Below are positions 7,634-16,460 of a stretch of DNA of 64,000 bases, one piece after another. The DNA comes from Mesonia algae (GTDB lineage Bacteria; Bacteroidota; Bacteroidia; Flavobacteriales; Flavobacteriaceae). Within the stretch, counting starts at the first letter, position 1; each line of letters opens with the position of its first letter. The stretch is taken from the NCBI RefSeq assembly GCF_003253545.1, contig NZ_QKYV01000004.1, positions 248,001 through 312,000 of the forward strand, read 5' to 3'. The notes under the pieces were generated by a model that was not told the origin of the DNA, did not search any database, and worked only from the letters and a program-made list of their open reading frames with translations. The translations under genes were made by a program, and so were the position numbers.

Positions 7634-8833
7634 ATGATATCCTTAAACGATAAAAAAGTACTCATAGGGGTAACTGCAGGAATTGCAGCCTATAAAATAG
7701 CTTTTTTAGTCCGTTTATTTATAAAAGAAGGAGCAGAGGTTAAAGTGGTTATGACTCCAAAAGCTAAGGAGTTTGTAACCCCTTTAACCTTATCTACGCT
7801 CTCAAAAAATGACGTTATAATTTCCTTTACAGATAAAGAATCTGAGGTTTGGAATAATCACGTAGATTTGGGTTTATGGGCAGACTTTATGCTCATAGCT
7901 CCTGCCACAGCCAATACACTTTCAAAAATGGCTCATGGGCAAAGCAATAACTTTTTATTAGCGACTTACCTTTCAGCTAAATGTCCGGTTTATGTTGCTC
8001 CTGCAATGGATTTGGATATGTATAGACATCCATCCACCAAAAAATCTTTAGAAAAATTGAATATCTTTGGTAATGTAGTAATTCCTGTAGGGAATGGTGA
8101 ACTAGCTAGTGGCTTGAGTGGAGAAGGAAGAATGGCAGAACCAGAAGAAATCATTAGTTTTATAAAAAGAGATATTGCAAAACAACTTCCGTTAAACGGA
8201 AAAAAAATATTGATTACCGCCGGTCCTACATACGAAGCTATAGATCCTGTACGTTTTATAGGCAATCATTCTAGCGGAAAAATGGGGTATGCCATAGCTG
8301 AAGAAGCAGCAAAGCTAGGAGCAGAGGTAATTTTAGTTAGCGGGCCTAGCTCACTCCAGTTGAAGAATGATGGTATAAATAGGGTAGATGTGGTTTCTGC
8401 TAAAGAAATGTATGATGCAGTACATTTATATTATAAAGAAGTAGATGTGGCTATTGCTGCAGCAGCAGTTTCTGACTATAGGCCAATAACTAAGGCTACT
8501 CAAAAAATAAAAAAATCTGATCCTAAACTTACATTAGAATTAGAGAAAACTCAAGATATTCTATTGTCTATGGGGGAGAAAAAACAACATCAGTTTTTAA
8601 TAGGTTTTGCATTAGAAACAGAAAATGAGGTAGAAAACGCTAAAAAGAAATTACAAAAAAAGAATTTAGACTTTATTGTATTAAATTCGTTACAAGATAA
8701 AGGTGCGGGGTTTCAACAGGAAACTAATAAGGTTAGAATTATAGACAAAGATAAAGTCCAATCTTACGAGTTAAAGTCAAAAGAGAAAGTGGCTAAAGAT
8801 ATTCTCAAAGAATTAGTAGATAGATTAGTATGA
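7634..8833 (+). CDS. coaBC: Phosphopantothenoylcysteine decarboxylase/synthase CoaBC
   Basis: Bifunctional flavoprotein converting 4'-phosphopantothenate and cysteine to 4'-phosphopantetheine in CoA synthesis. The N-terminal decarboxylase domain (about residues 1-180) has the catalytic His76 in NHVDLGLWAD and the PAMDLDMYRHP motif. The C-terminal synthase domain has ITAGPTYEAIDPVRFIGNHS and SSGKMGYAIAEEA. At the flap where many homologues have A-C-G-D, this protein reads A-S-G-L (ELASGLSGEGRMAEP), so the usual redox or proton-donor cysteine is replaced by serine. The length of 399 residues is normal. Its stop overlaps the DUF4835 start by four bases. CoaE is encoded at 20.3 kb. Confidence 0.96.
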   Translation: MISLNDKKVLIGVTAGIAAYKIAFLVRLFIKEGAEVKVVMTPKAKEFVTPLTLSTLSKNDVIISFTDKESEVWNNHVDLGLWADFMLIAPATANTLSKMAHGQSNNFLLATYLSAKCPVYVAPAMDLDMYRHPSTKKSLEKLNIFGNVVIPVGNGELASGLSGEGRMAEPEEIISFIKRDIAKQLPLNGKKILITAGPTYEAIDPVRFIGNHSSGKMGYAIAEEAAKLGAEVILVSGPSSLQLKNDGINRVDVVSAKEMYDAVHLYYKEVDVAIAAAAVSDYRPITKATQKIKKSDPKLTLELEKTQDILLSMGEKKQHQFLIGFALETENEVENAKKKLQKKNLDFIVLNSLQDKGAGFQQETNKVRIIDKDKVQSYELKSKEKVAKDILKELVDRLV

Positions 8834-9717
8834 AAAATATTTTAATATATTCTTTATTGATGTTGTTTTCTTGTGTGTTAAGTGCGCAAGAACTTAATTG
8901 CTCGGTTACTGTAAATGCAGAGCAAACTGGGAAAACGCAATTATCTATATTTAAAACTTTAGAAACTTCGGTGAAAGAGTTTATGAACCAGAGTTGGACA
9001 GATCTAGATTTGGATGACGATGAGAGAATACAATGCAGTATTTTTATTACCATAAAAGAATATAATTCAGATAACTTTACCGCTACAGTTCAAGTTCAAT
9101 CTTCGAGACCTGTATATGGAAGTTTGTATTCTACTCCTGTCTTAAATTTTAAAGACAACGATTTCAATTTTAATTATACAGAGTATCAGCCATTGCGATA
9201 TAGTGAAAATACCTTCAATTCTAATCTAATTTCTAATTTAAGCTTCTATGCTTTTACTATTTTAGGTTTAGACGCAGATACTTATGCGTTACAAGGAGGA
9301 GAAGATTATCATCAAGAAGCTAAGCAAATTGTGAATATTTCTGCACAAACAGCAGGTGGTGGTTGGACAGCAAATGATGGAAATCAATCTAAATACAAGC
9401 TTAACGCGGATATTATATCGAGTAACTTCACTAAATATAGAGAAGCATTATATGTATATCACCGTCTAGGATTAGATGTGATGCATAGTGATGTAGAGGC
9501 AGGGAAGAATAGTATTGTAGATGCTATTCAGTTATTAAGAGACGTTAACAATAACCGACCAAATTCTGCCCCTATGCGAGCTTTCTTTGATGCTAAATCA
9601 TCAGAAATTGAAAGTGTATTTACTGGTGGGCCTTCGGTAGAAGTAAATAAGGTTGTTGAAAATTTGCGAAGAATATCTCCGCTTTATAATAAAAACTGGA
9701 ATAAGATTAAATTCTAA
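8830..9717 (+). CDS. DUF4835 family exported protein
   Basis: A 295-residue protein with a cleavable signal peptide (MKNILIYSLLMLFSCVLSAQ; likely cut before E). The mature start ELNCSVTVNAEQTGKT and the body match the Bacteroidota DUF4835 family, whose function is unknown. No lipobox is in the right place, so it is probably periplasmic. A small cluster of conserved features can be seen: LETSVKEFMNQSWTDL, a glycine-rich GGGWTANDGNQ segment and a C-terminal VNKVVENLRRISPLYN. It is translationally coupled to coaBC (ATGA overlap) and precedes recN, an arrangement seen in many relatives as far as I recall. Confidence 0.85.
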   Translation: MKNILIYSLLMLFSCVLSAQELNCSVTVNAEQTGKTQLSIFKTLETSVKEFMNQSWTDLDLDDDERIQCSIFITIKEYNSDNFTATVQVQSSRPVYGSLYSTPVLNFKDNDFNFNYTEYQPLRYSENTFNSNLISNLSFYAFTILGLDADTYALQGGEDYHQEAKQIVNISAQTAGGGWTANDGNQSKYKLNADIISSNFTKYREALYVYHRLGLDVMHSDVEAGKNSIVDAIQLLRDVNNNRPNSAPMRAFFDAKSSEIESVFTGGPSVEVNKVVENLRRISPLYNKNWNKIKF

Positions 9718-9758
9718 AATTCTGTTTTGTTTTTGATGTATCTCATCAATTTCTCTTG

Positions 9759-9768
9759 TATATTTACC
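9759..9768 (+). promoter_or_regulatory. Promoter-like TATATTTACC before recN
   Basis: TATATTTA resembles the -7 box with the final G changed to A and followed by CC. The same ten bases precede fabI (11450) and nrnA (minus strand, 42463). It lies 18 bases before the TTG start chosen for recN. Confidence 0.4.
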
Positions 9769-9785
9769 CTAAAATTAAAGAGGAT

Positions 9786-11438
9786 TTGTTAACTAATTTA
9801 TCGATTAAAAACTTTGCTTTAATTGAAGATGTTTCTCTACAGCTTCAAGATGATTTTACTATAATCACAGGGGAAACCGGTGCTGGAAAATCAATACTAT
9901 TAGGTGCTTTGTCTCTACTTATTGGGAAACGTGCAGACATTACTTCTGTAAGAAACCCTGATAAAAAATGTGTGGTTGAAGGGCATTTTAAAATATCTGT
10001 TTATCAATTAGAGAACTTCTTTGTAGATAATGATTTGGACTATGAGCCAGAAACTATTATTAGAAGAGAGATCTTACCTTCTGGTAAATCTAGAGCTTTC
10101 ATAAATGACACTCCCGTTACCTTGCAAAAATTAGTATTGTTGGGAAATCAACTCATAGATATTCACAGTCAGCATGAAACTCTGTCTTTAGGAGAGGTGA
10201 ATTATCAATTTAAAATTATAGACGATTTAGCAAACCACAAGACGACATTAGTTAGTTATAAGCAAAAATTAAATTCTTATAAAACACTTTTAAAGCAATT
10301 AGAAGAATTGAAAGCTTCCCAAAAAGAGGCCAAAGCAGCTTACGATTATAACCTTTTTCTGGTTTCAGAACTTCAAGAAGCTAATCTTAAAGAAGGAATT
10401 CAAGAAGAATTAGAAGAAAAGTTTACAGAACTTAATAATGTAGAAGAGTTAAAGGAAAACCTTTCGGCTTCTTCTTTTCATTTAGAACAAGAAGAAATTG
10501 GAGTTTTAGCTGTATTAAGAGATGTGAAAAATAAACTTTCACGTTTAGAAAATTTCAGCGAAAGCTATAAAGAAATTTTTCAGCGAGTAGAGAGCAGTTT
10601 ATTGGAGTTGGAAGATGTTACGGAAGAGATTGTTAGATTAGAAGGTAAGATTGAAGATGATCCAGAAGAGTTAACTTTGGTTAATCAAAAACTTCAGCAA
10701 ATTTATAATCTTCAGCGTAAGCACGACGTAGAAACAGTTGAAGAGTTACTTGCCTTACAAAATGATTTGGAGAAGAAAGTAGCAAGCTCTGAAAATGCAG
10801 ATGAAGAGTTAAATGTATTGGAACAAAAAATTGAAGCTTCCAAGCAAGAAGCTTTAGCTTTAGCTCAACAGCTTTATAAAACTAGAAAAAAGGAAATTCC
10901 TACTTTTATAAGCAAGATGCAAGCTATTTTGGCAGAAATAGGAATGCCAGATGCAAAGCTAAAAATTGAAATCTCACTTCAAGAAGAATTTAACGCTCAC
11001 GGAATAGATAAAATGAACTGGCTATTAGCAGCCAATAAAGGAGGAAGTTTTAAAGATATTAAAAAAGCAGCTTCAGGCGGAGAGCTTTCTAGAATTACTT
11101 TGGCAGTAAAAAGTATATTAGCATTTTATGGTAAATTACCAACCATAATATTTGATGAAATAGACACGGGAGTTTCGGGAGATGTAGCTCAAAAAATGGG
11201 TAATATTATGCTAAAAATGAGTCAGGAGATGCAAGTCATCGCTATAACGCATTTGCCACAAATTGCAGCAAAAGGAAAACAGCATTTAAAAGTTTATAAA
11301 GAAACTAAAAAGAAAATAACCACAACTAATATTGAGCAGTTAAGCGAAGAAAATAGAATTTTAGAGCTTGCAGAGATGCTTGGCGGAAAAGAAAAGTCTA
11401 ATTCGGCAATTGCTCACGCAAAACAATTATTGAACTAA
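9786..11438 (+). CDS. recN: DNA repair ATPase RecN
   Basis: SMC-like ATPase that acts in recombinational repair of double-strand breaks. The Walker A motif GETGAGKS is near residue 32, a long coiled coil occupies about residues 160-380, and the C-terminal half carries the ABC signature ASGGELSR and Walker B IIFDEIDTG, followed by ITHLPQIAA. I chose TTG 9786 as start because it gives the usual RecN beginning (M-L-T-N-L-S-I-K-N-F) and a standard 550 residues. An earlier in-frame TTG at 9756 overlaps the promoter-like element. The gene ends the bamD-to-recN series and fabI follows after 43 bases. Confidence 0.95.
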   Translation: MLTNLSIKNFALIEDVSLQLQDDFTIITGETGAGKSILLGALSLLIGKRADITSVRNPDKKCVVEGHFKISVYQLENFFVDNDLDYEPETIIRREILPSGKSRAFINDTPVTLQKLVLLGNQLIDIHSQHETLSLGEVNYQFKIIDDLANHKTTLVSYKQKLNSYKTLLKQLEELKASQKEAKAAYDYNLFLVSELQEANLKEGIQEELEEKFTELNNVEELKENLSASSFHLEQEEIGVLAVLRDVKNKLSRLENFSESYKEIFQRVESSLLELEDVTEEIVRLEGKIEDDPEELTLVNQKLQQIYNLQRKHDVETVEELLALQNDLEKKVASSENADEELNVLEQKIEASKQEALALAQQLYKTRKKEIPTFISKMQAILAEIGMPDAKLKIEISLQEEFNAHGIDKMNWLLAANKGGSFKDIKKAASGGELSRITLAVKSILAFYGKLPTIIFDEIDTGVSGDVAQKMGNIMLKMSQEMQVIAITHLPQIAAKGKQHLKVYKETKKKITTTNIEQLSEENRILELAEMLGGKEKSNSAIAHAKQLLN

Positions 11439-11449
11439 TCTAGTTTTTA

Positions 11450-11459
11450 TATATTTACC
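11450..11459 (+). promoter_or_regulatory. Promoter-like TATATTTACC before fabI
   Basis: Same decamer as upstream of recN and nrnA, here 22 bases before the fabI ATG. It is a degenerate TAnnTTTG box with A in the last position. Confidence 0.4.
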
Positions 11460-11481
11460 ACCACTAAGAAAAAACAAAATC

Positions 11482-12300
11482 ATGTCATATAACTTATTAA
11501 AAGGAAAAAGAGGAATCATATTCGGAGCATTAGATGAAAATTCAATCGCTTGGAAAACCGCTGAAAAAATAAACGAGCAAGGAGGAACTTTTGTATTGAC
11601 AAATGCGCCAATTGCTATGAGAATGGGAAAAATTAAAGATCTTGCAGAAAAGACGGGATCAGAAATTATTCCTGCTGATGCTACAAAAGTAGAAGACTTA
11701 GAAAACTTAGTAGAAAAGGCAACAGAAATTTTAGGAGGTAAATTAGATTTTGTACTTCACTCTATAGGGATGTCTGTAAACGTGCGTAAAGGAAATCATT
11801 ATACAGATATGAATTATGATTTTACCACTAAAGGTTGGGATGTTTCGGCAGTCTCATTTCATAAAACCATGCAGGTTCTTTATAAAAAAGACGCTATGAA
11901 TGAGTGGGGAAGTATAGTAGCTTTAACTTATATGGCTGCACAACGTGTCTTCCCAGATTATAATGATATGGCAGACAATAAAGCATATTTAGAATCTATT
12001 GCGAGAAGCTTTGGTTACTTCTTCGGTAAAGACAAAAAGGTAAGGGTAAATACAATTTCTCAATCTCCAACACCAACTACTGCGGGACAAGGAGTGAAAG
12101 GTTTTGATGGTTTTATCGCTTACGCGGAAAAAATGTCTCCTTTAGGAAATGCCACTGCAGATGAGTGTGCCGATTACACGTTAACACTATTCTCAGATCT
12201 TACTAAAAAGGTTACGCTTCAAAATTTATTCCACGACGGAGGATTTTCGAATATGGGTGTAAGTCAGCAAGTAATGGAGGCATTTGTAGAGAAAGAATAA
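11482..12300 (+). CDS. fabI: Enoyl-[acyl-carrier-protein] reductase FabI
   Basis: Short-chain dehydrogenase that reduces the enoyl-ACP double bond with NADH in each round of type II fatty-acid synthesis. It has 272 residues with a nucleotide-binding start (GKRGIIFGALDENSIAW), VLHSIGMS, and the FabI-type catalytic pair Tyr-x6-Lys in PDYNDMADNKAYLES. The SQSPTPTTAGQG segment corresponds to the flexible substrate-binding loop. A member of the dispersed repeat is in frame in the C-terminal third, encoding I-A-Y-A-E-K. A strong terminator follows, so the gene is a separate unit or the end of the preceding series. Confidence 0.96.
   Translation: MSYNLLKGKRGIIFGALDENSIAWKTAEKINEQGGTFVLTNAPIAMRMGKIKDLAEKTGSEIIPADATKVEDLENLVEKATEILGGKLDFVLHSIGMSVNVRKGNHYTDMNYDFTTKGWDVSAVSFHKTMQVLYKKDAMNEWGSIVALTYMAAQRVFPDYNDMADNKAYLESIARSFGYFFGKDKKVRVNTISQSPTPTTAGQGVKGFDGFIAYAEKMSPLGNATADECADYTLTLFSDLTKKVTLQNLFHDGGFSNMGVSQQVMEAFVEKE
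12117..12129 (+). repeat. Dispersed repeat CGCTnnnGCGGAA (copy in fabI)
   Basis: Exact match with spacer TAC, sense strand, frame Ala-Tyr-Ala-Glu. Confidence 0.65.
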
Positions 12301-12318
12301 GAAAATATAAAATATTTT

Positions 12319-12349
12319 AAAAAAAAACCGCTTTTAAGCGGTTTTTTTT
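12319..12349 (+). terminator. Intrinsic terminator after fabI
   Basis: A-run, ACCGCTT, TT loop, AAGCGGT and eight Ts: a stem-loop flanked by A- and T-tracts, 20 bases after the fabI stop. Confidence 0.88.
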
Positions 12350-12403
12350 GCTTTTAACCTAATATCTATTTAATTTATTAACAAGTGAACACTTATTTAA
12401 CAT

Positions 12404-12411
12404 TAGTTTTG
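12404..12411 (+). promoter_or_regulatory. -7 element before the first T9SS adhesin gene
   Basis: TAGTTTTG matches TAnnTTTG and lies 34 bases before the ATG. A short inverted repeat (AAGTG, AA, CACTT) sits just upstream at about 12383-12394. No clear -33 TTG was found. Confidence 0.45.
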
Positions 12412-12445
12412 TATTTTAGAGAGTTGTTTAACTAAAATTATATTT

Positions 12446-15400
12446 ATGAAAAAAATTACACTATTTGTATGTTTACTTTTGGCCTCTTACATGGGATGGT
12501 CGCAAGTTTATGTAGAAGAAGATTTTTCTGGTGGCGACTTGCCCACAGGATGGACGAACAATGATATAGAAGGATCCGGTCAAGACTGGGAGTTTGATAA
12601 CCCTGGTGCACAAACTATTAATTTACCAATGTCTGCACCTGTTGCGATATTAGATAGTGATAATTATGGGACAGGAGGAGTACAAGAAGCTGCGTTGGAA
12701 ACCCCCGTTTTTGATGCAAGCACAGCTTCTGCTGTAGAATTAAAATTTGACCATTTCTTTAATGAAGCATCTTTTACTGATGGCCTAGGTTATGTAGAGG
12801 TTTTTGATGGAAGTTCATGGGTTCAGGTAGCTAATTACTCAGATGATACTGCTAATCCTGCTTCAGAAAGTATTGATATCTCAGATCATGTGGTAGGAAT
12901 AGCTAATGCTCAAGTTAGATTTAGGTATACGGGAAGCTTTGCTTATTGGTGGATAATTGACAATATTTATGTTGGGGCACCTCCTACTTGTCCAGCACCT
13001 TCAGAAGTAATTACAGAAAACGTTACTTCAAGTTCAGTTGATGTTTCATGGACATTAGGAGGTGAAGAAACTGAATGGGAAGTTATTTATGGATCACCTG
13101 GTTTTGATCCAGAAACAGAAGGAACTACAATTGTTGATAATGATGGAACATTAGGTGTAAATATTCTTAATTTAGACTCACAAACAGAGTATAATTTTTA
13201 CGTTAAAGCTATTTGTGCAGTAGACGATGAAAGCGATTGGGTAGGACCTTTAGAATTTACTACATTGGCAGAAGCTCCTATTAATGATGAGTGCGATAAT
13301 GCAATAGCATTAGCGGTAAATGGAGATTTAGCTTGTGGTGAGGTTACGGCTGGTACAACAGCAGGCGCTACAGCATCGTCTCAAGAAGATGATGTAACAG
13401 GTACTCCAGATAATGATGTGTGGTTTAGTTTTGTAGCTACAAGTGAAGCACATCGTATATCTCTTACAAATGTTACTGCTGTTATTGGCACTTTTACCGA
13501 TATGGGAATGGGGCTATACAATGGAATGACAGGTTGTGAAGATCTTGTATTTGTAGATGATTCAGACCCAAACACTTTAAATGCTTCTGGTTTAACGATA
13601 GGAGATACTTATTATGTACGCGTATATGGTTGGAGTTTAACAAATACAGCTCAAACTAATTTTGATATTTGTGTAGGAACTACACCACCACCACCACCAG
13701 CTCCTATCAATGATGAGTGTGATAATGCAATTGTATTAACGGTTAATGAAGACTTTTCGTGTGGTGTGGTAACTTCAGGAACAACTGCAAGTGCTACAGC
13801 ATCGTCTCAAGAAGATGATGTGGTTGGAACCCCAGATAATGACGTATGGTTTAGTTTTGTAGCTGCAAGTGAAGCACACCGTATCTCTCTTGCAAATGTT
13901 ACTGCTGTTATTGGTACTTCTATCGATATGGTAATAGGATTATACAATGGTACGGCAGGTTGTGAAGATTTAGTATTTGTAGATGACTCAGATCCTAATA
14001 CTTTAAATGTATCAGGTTTAACCGTGGGAGATACCTACTATGTCCGTGTATTTGGATATTACGCTTCTTCTTCTTCAAGTTTTGCTCAAGCCAATTTTGA
14101 TATTTGCGTAGGAACGCCACCACCACCACCATCTAATGATGCTTGTACAGGCGCTATTGCAATTAGTTCTTTTCCATATAATAATTCACAGGATGCATCA
14201 TCAGCAACCAACAACGATGGTTTTATTAGCGAAGGAGATTGTGGTAGTTCTAATGATGGGGTTTGGTATACTATCTTAGGAGATGGAGGAAATTTAACTA
14301 TAGAAGTAACAGAAACTTCATCTTGGGATTCAAAAGTTTCGGTTTTCACAGGAAGTTGTGGTGAATTTACTTGTGTAGATGATGTAGACACTGGAAATGA
14401 TGTAGAGGTTTTAACTTTCGCATCTGAAGAGGGAACTATCTATTATGTTAATATAGCATATTGGAGTGGTTTTTCAGATTCTCCTGAAGGAGCTTTTGAT
14501 ATTTCAGTAACTACAGATGTTGTAGTAGACGAAACAGTAGATTGTGGTCAAACTCAAATTAGCAATGCTTTTGAAAATGGTCTTTTTATGGAAGAAGGAG
14601 GGCAAATGTTAGCTAATGATTTTATTGTTTCTGCTAATACAATTAATTTTACGGCAAATAACATTACTGCAAATATTTTATCACAAGGAGGTATTGCATC
14701 TATGGATGTCATCTTTTTTGAAGATAATGAAGGTCTTCCAGGAGCAGAGATTCAAACTTTTGAAGATGTAATACCAGCGTCTCAAGATATTATAGGAGAG
14801 GCTTTTGGTTTTGATGTTCACGAGGTTGTGTTAGATTTGCCAAATGCAGTAGATTTTGCTGGTGACGGCGCTAATGATATTACTTATTGGGTACAATTAG
14901 TTGGTGTGCCAACAGTTGCAGATACTCAATTAGCTTGGGAAAGTACCTCGGTAAATACTATTGGTAATTTTAATGCATTTATGAATGAAGAGGCAACAGT
15001 TTGGACAATAGGAGAAGACGATGGTGTTTTTAGTATAACTGGACAATGTGAGGTTGCAGACGGTTGCTTGTTACCAGAGAATTTTATGGCGACTAATGTT
15101 ACAGAAAGTAGTTTAGATCTTACTTGGGTAGAATTAGGTGATGCCGAGCAGTGGACTATAGAATATGGAGAAATAGGATTTGAGTTAGGTGAAGGTGAGG
15201 TAATTATTGATAACGATGGTAATCCAGGAATAACCATATCTGGCTTAATGAATTTAACTAGTTATGATTTTTATATAACTTCTAATTGCGATGGTGATGA
15301 TAGTAATACGGTTGGACCACTAACTGTGGCAACTATAGATACTTATTGCCAGCCAGAAATTTCCTTTTCAGTTGAACCAATCACTGCAGTTACAATTGCT

Positions 15401-16345
15401 AATATCAATAATGTAAGTGATGCTGTATTAGATGCAAGCCCAGCTTATGAAGATTTTACAGATGTGGTAATAGAATTAAATCAAGAAGGTATTTACACCA
15501 TTACTTTAGAAGGTAATACAGGTGGTAATTTTGAAAACTTCTTTACTGTATTTGTTGACTGGAATCAAAACGAAATTTTAGATGATGCCTCTGAGGTTTA
15601 TGAAATAGGTTTTATTGAAAACTCTACTGGTTTAGATGGTCAACAAGCTTCTGCTATTATTGAAGTGCCGGCAGACGCTATATTGGGTGAAACTCGATTA
15701 AGAGTTTATAAAAACTATAGTACATCTGTAATTGATCCTTGCGCAATTAGTAGTTTTGGCCAAGTTGAAGATTATACTGTGAATGTTTCTGAAGCCAATG
15801 TTGAAGCTTGTGAAGCTCCTTCAGATATTGTGATTAGTGAAATATCTTCTACTTCTGCAGGTATAATTTGGACAGAGAATGGTTCTGCTACGCAGTGGGA
15901 GATCATTTATGGTGCTCCAGGATTTGATCCAGAAATGGAAGGTACTAGTTTAATTGATAATGATGGAGATTTAGGAGAAACTATTAACGGTTTAACTGCT
16001 GAAACAGAATATGATGTTTACGTAAGAGCTATTTGTGCTACAGGAAATACAAGTGACTGGTCAGCTTTACAAACATTTATTACTTCAGACTTATCTATTA
16101 AAGGAGAAAACTTTAGAAACTTCTCTTACTACCCGAATCCAGTAAAAAATCTTTTAACATTAGAAGTAACGGGAGAGCAATTAGAAAAGGTATCTGTATA
16201 TAATTTATTAGGTCAAGAAGTAATTTCAGTACAACCTAATTCATTGAAAACTAATTTAAATTTAGAAAAATTAGCAGCAGGACCTTATATGGTAATGATA
16301 ACTATTGGTGGAGAATCAAAAACAATAAAAGTTATCAAAGAATAA
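12446..16345 (+). CDS. Large T9SS-secreted multidomain adhesin-like protein
   Basis: A 1299-residue secreted protein with signal peptide (ending in GWSQ) and a C-terminal type A T9SS sorting domain (about 1225-1299, FSYYPNPVKNLLTLEV). In between: an N-terminal jelly-roll or MAM-like domain (20-178), an FN3 domain (181-273), two near-identical about 140-residue modules (277-418, 419-559) each ending in a proline linker, a related PPC-like module (562-690), an unassigned beta-rich region (698-873), a second FN3, a GEVED-type domain (970-1113) and a third FN3. Mature residues are strongly acidic. It is likely a cell-surface or released adhesin or a scaffold; no enzyme motif is visible. The downstream gene is a shorter relative. 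Confidence 0.85.
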   Translation: MKKITLFVCLLLASYMGWSQVYVEEDFSGGDLPTGWTNNDIEGSGQDWEFDNPGAQTINLPMSAPVAILDSDNYGTGGVQEAALETPVFDASTASAVELKFDHFFNEASFTDGLGYVEVFDGSSWVQVANYSDDTANPASESIDISDHVVGIANAQVRFRYTGSFAYWWIIDNIYVGAPPTCPAPSEVITENVTSSSVDVSWTLGGEETEWEVIYGSPGFDPETEGTTIVDNDGTLGVNILNLDSQTEYNFYVKAICAVDDESDWVGPLEFTTLAEAPINDECDNAIALAVNGDLACGEVTAGTTAGATASSQEDDVTGTPDNDVWFSFVATSEAHRISLTNVTAVIGTFTDMGMGLYNGMTGCEDLVFVDDSDPNTLNASGLTIGDTYYVRVYGWSLTNTAQTNFDICVGTTPPPPPAPINDECDNAIVLTVNEDFSCGVVTSGTTASATASSQEDDVVGTPDNDVWFSFVAASEAHRISLANVTAVIGTSIDMVIGLYNGTAGCEDLVFVDDSDPNTLNVSGLTVGDTYYVRVFGYYASSSSSFAQANFDICVGTPPPPPSNDACTGAIAISSFPYNNSQDASSATNNDGFISEGDCGSSNDGVWYTILGDGGNLTIEVTETSSWDSKVSVFTGSCGEFTCVDDVDTGNDVEVLTFASEEGTIYYVNIAYWSGFSDSPEGAFDISVTTDVVVDETVDCGQTQISNAFENGLFMEEGGQMLANDFIVSANTINFTANNITANILSQGGIASMDVIFFEDNEGLPGAEIQTFEDVIPASQDIIGEAFGFDVHEVVLDLPNAVDFAGDGANDITYWVQLVGVPTVADTQLAWESTSVNTIGNFNAFMNEEATVWTIGEDDGVFSITGQCEVADGCLLPENFMATNVTESSLDLTWVELGDAEQWTIEYGEIGFELGEGEVIIDNDGNPGITISGLMNLTSYDFYITSNCDGDDSNTVGPLTVATIDTYCQPEISFSVEPITAVTIANINNVSDAVLDASPAYEDFTDVVIELNQEGIYTITLEGNTGGNFENFFTVFVDWNQNEILDDASEVYEIGFIENSTGLDGQQASAIIEVPADAILGETRLRVYKNYSTSVIDPCAISSFGQVEDYTVNVSEANVEACEAPSDIVISEISSTSAGIIWTENGSATQWEIIYGAPGFDPEMEGTSLIDNDGDLGETINGLTAETEYDVYVRAICATGNTSDWSALQTFITSDLSIKGENFRNFSYYPNPVKNLLTLEVTGEQLEKVSVYNLLGQEVISVQPNSLKTNLNLEKLAAGPYMVMITIGGESKTIKVIKE
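13274..13699 (+). repeat. Tandem repeat unit 1 inside the adhesin gene (about 426 bp)
   Basis: Begins GCTCCTATTAATGATGAG and ends in a CCA-rich tract encoding a run of prolines. It is closely similar at DNA level to the unit starting at 13700. Confidence 0.85.
13700..14129 (+). repeat. Tandem repeat unit 2 inside the adhesin gene (about 430 bp)
   Basis: Begins GCTCCTATCAATGATGAG and again ends in a CCA-rich tract. Long stretches such as CATCGTCTCAAGAAGATGAT are shared with unit 1, pointing to a recent in-frame duplication or gene conversion. Confidence 0.85.
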
Positions 16346-16371
16346 ATTTAATATATAATTAAATTAAAATT

Positions 16372-16403
16372 AAAACCCAAAGCTTATGCTTTGGGTTTTT
16401 TTT
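16372..16403 (+). terminator. Intrinsic terminator after the first adhesin gene
   Basis: AAAACCCAAAGC, loop TTAT, GCTTTGGGTTTT followed by more Ts: a 12-bp perfect stem. Confidence 0.9.
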
Positions 16404-16405
16404 GT

Positions 16406-16413
16406 TAAGTTTG
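16406..16413 (+). promoter_or_regulatory. -7 element before the second adhesin gene
   Basis: TAAGTTTG matches TAnnTTTG and starts three bases after the preceding terminator T-run. The stretch AGTTTGTCCCA here recurs on the minus strand before the phytase-like lipoprotein gene (39.47 kb). Confidence 0.5.
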
Positions 16414-16460
16414 TCCCATCCCCCAAAATCTTAATACAAGTTATTTAATATAAAAGGGTT

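Noticed and set aside
9734-9750. TTGATG-TATCT-CATCAA stem-loop before recN
   Set aside because: Six weak base pairs without a clean T-run; not convincing as terminator or attenuator.
13680-13700. CCA microsatellite as a phase-variation switch
   Set aside because: The unit is three bases and in frame, so length change would alter the proline linker but not turn the gene on or off.
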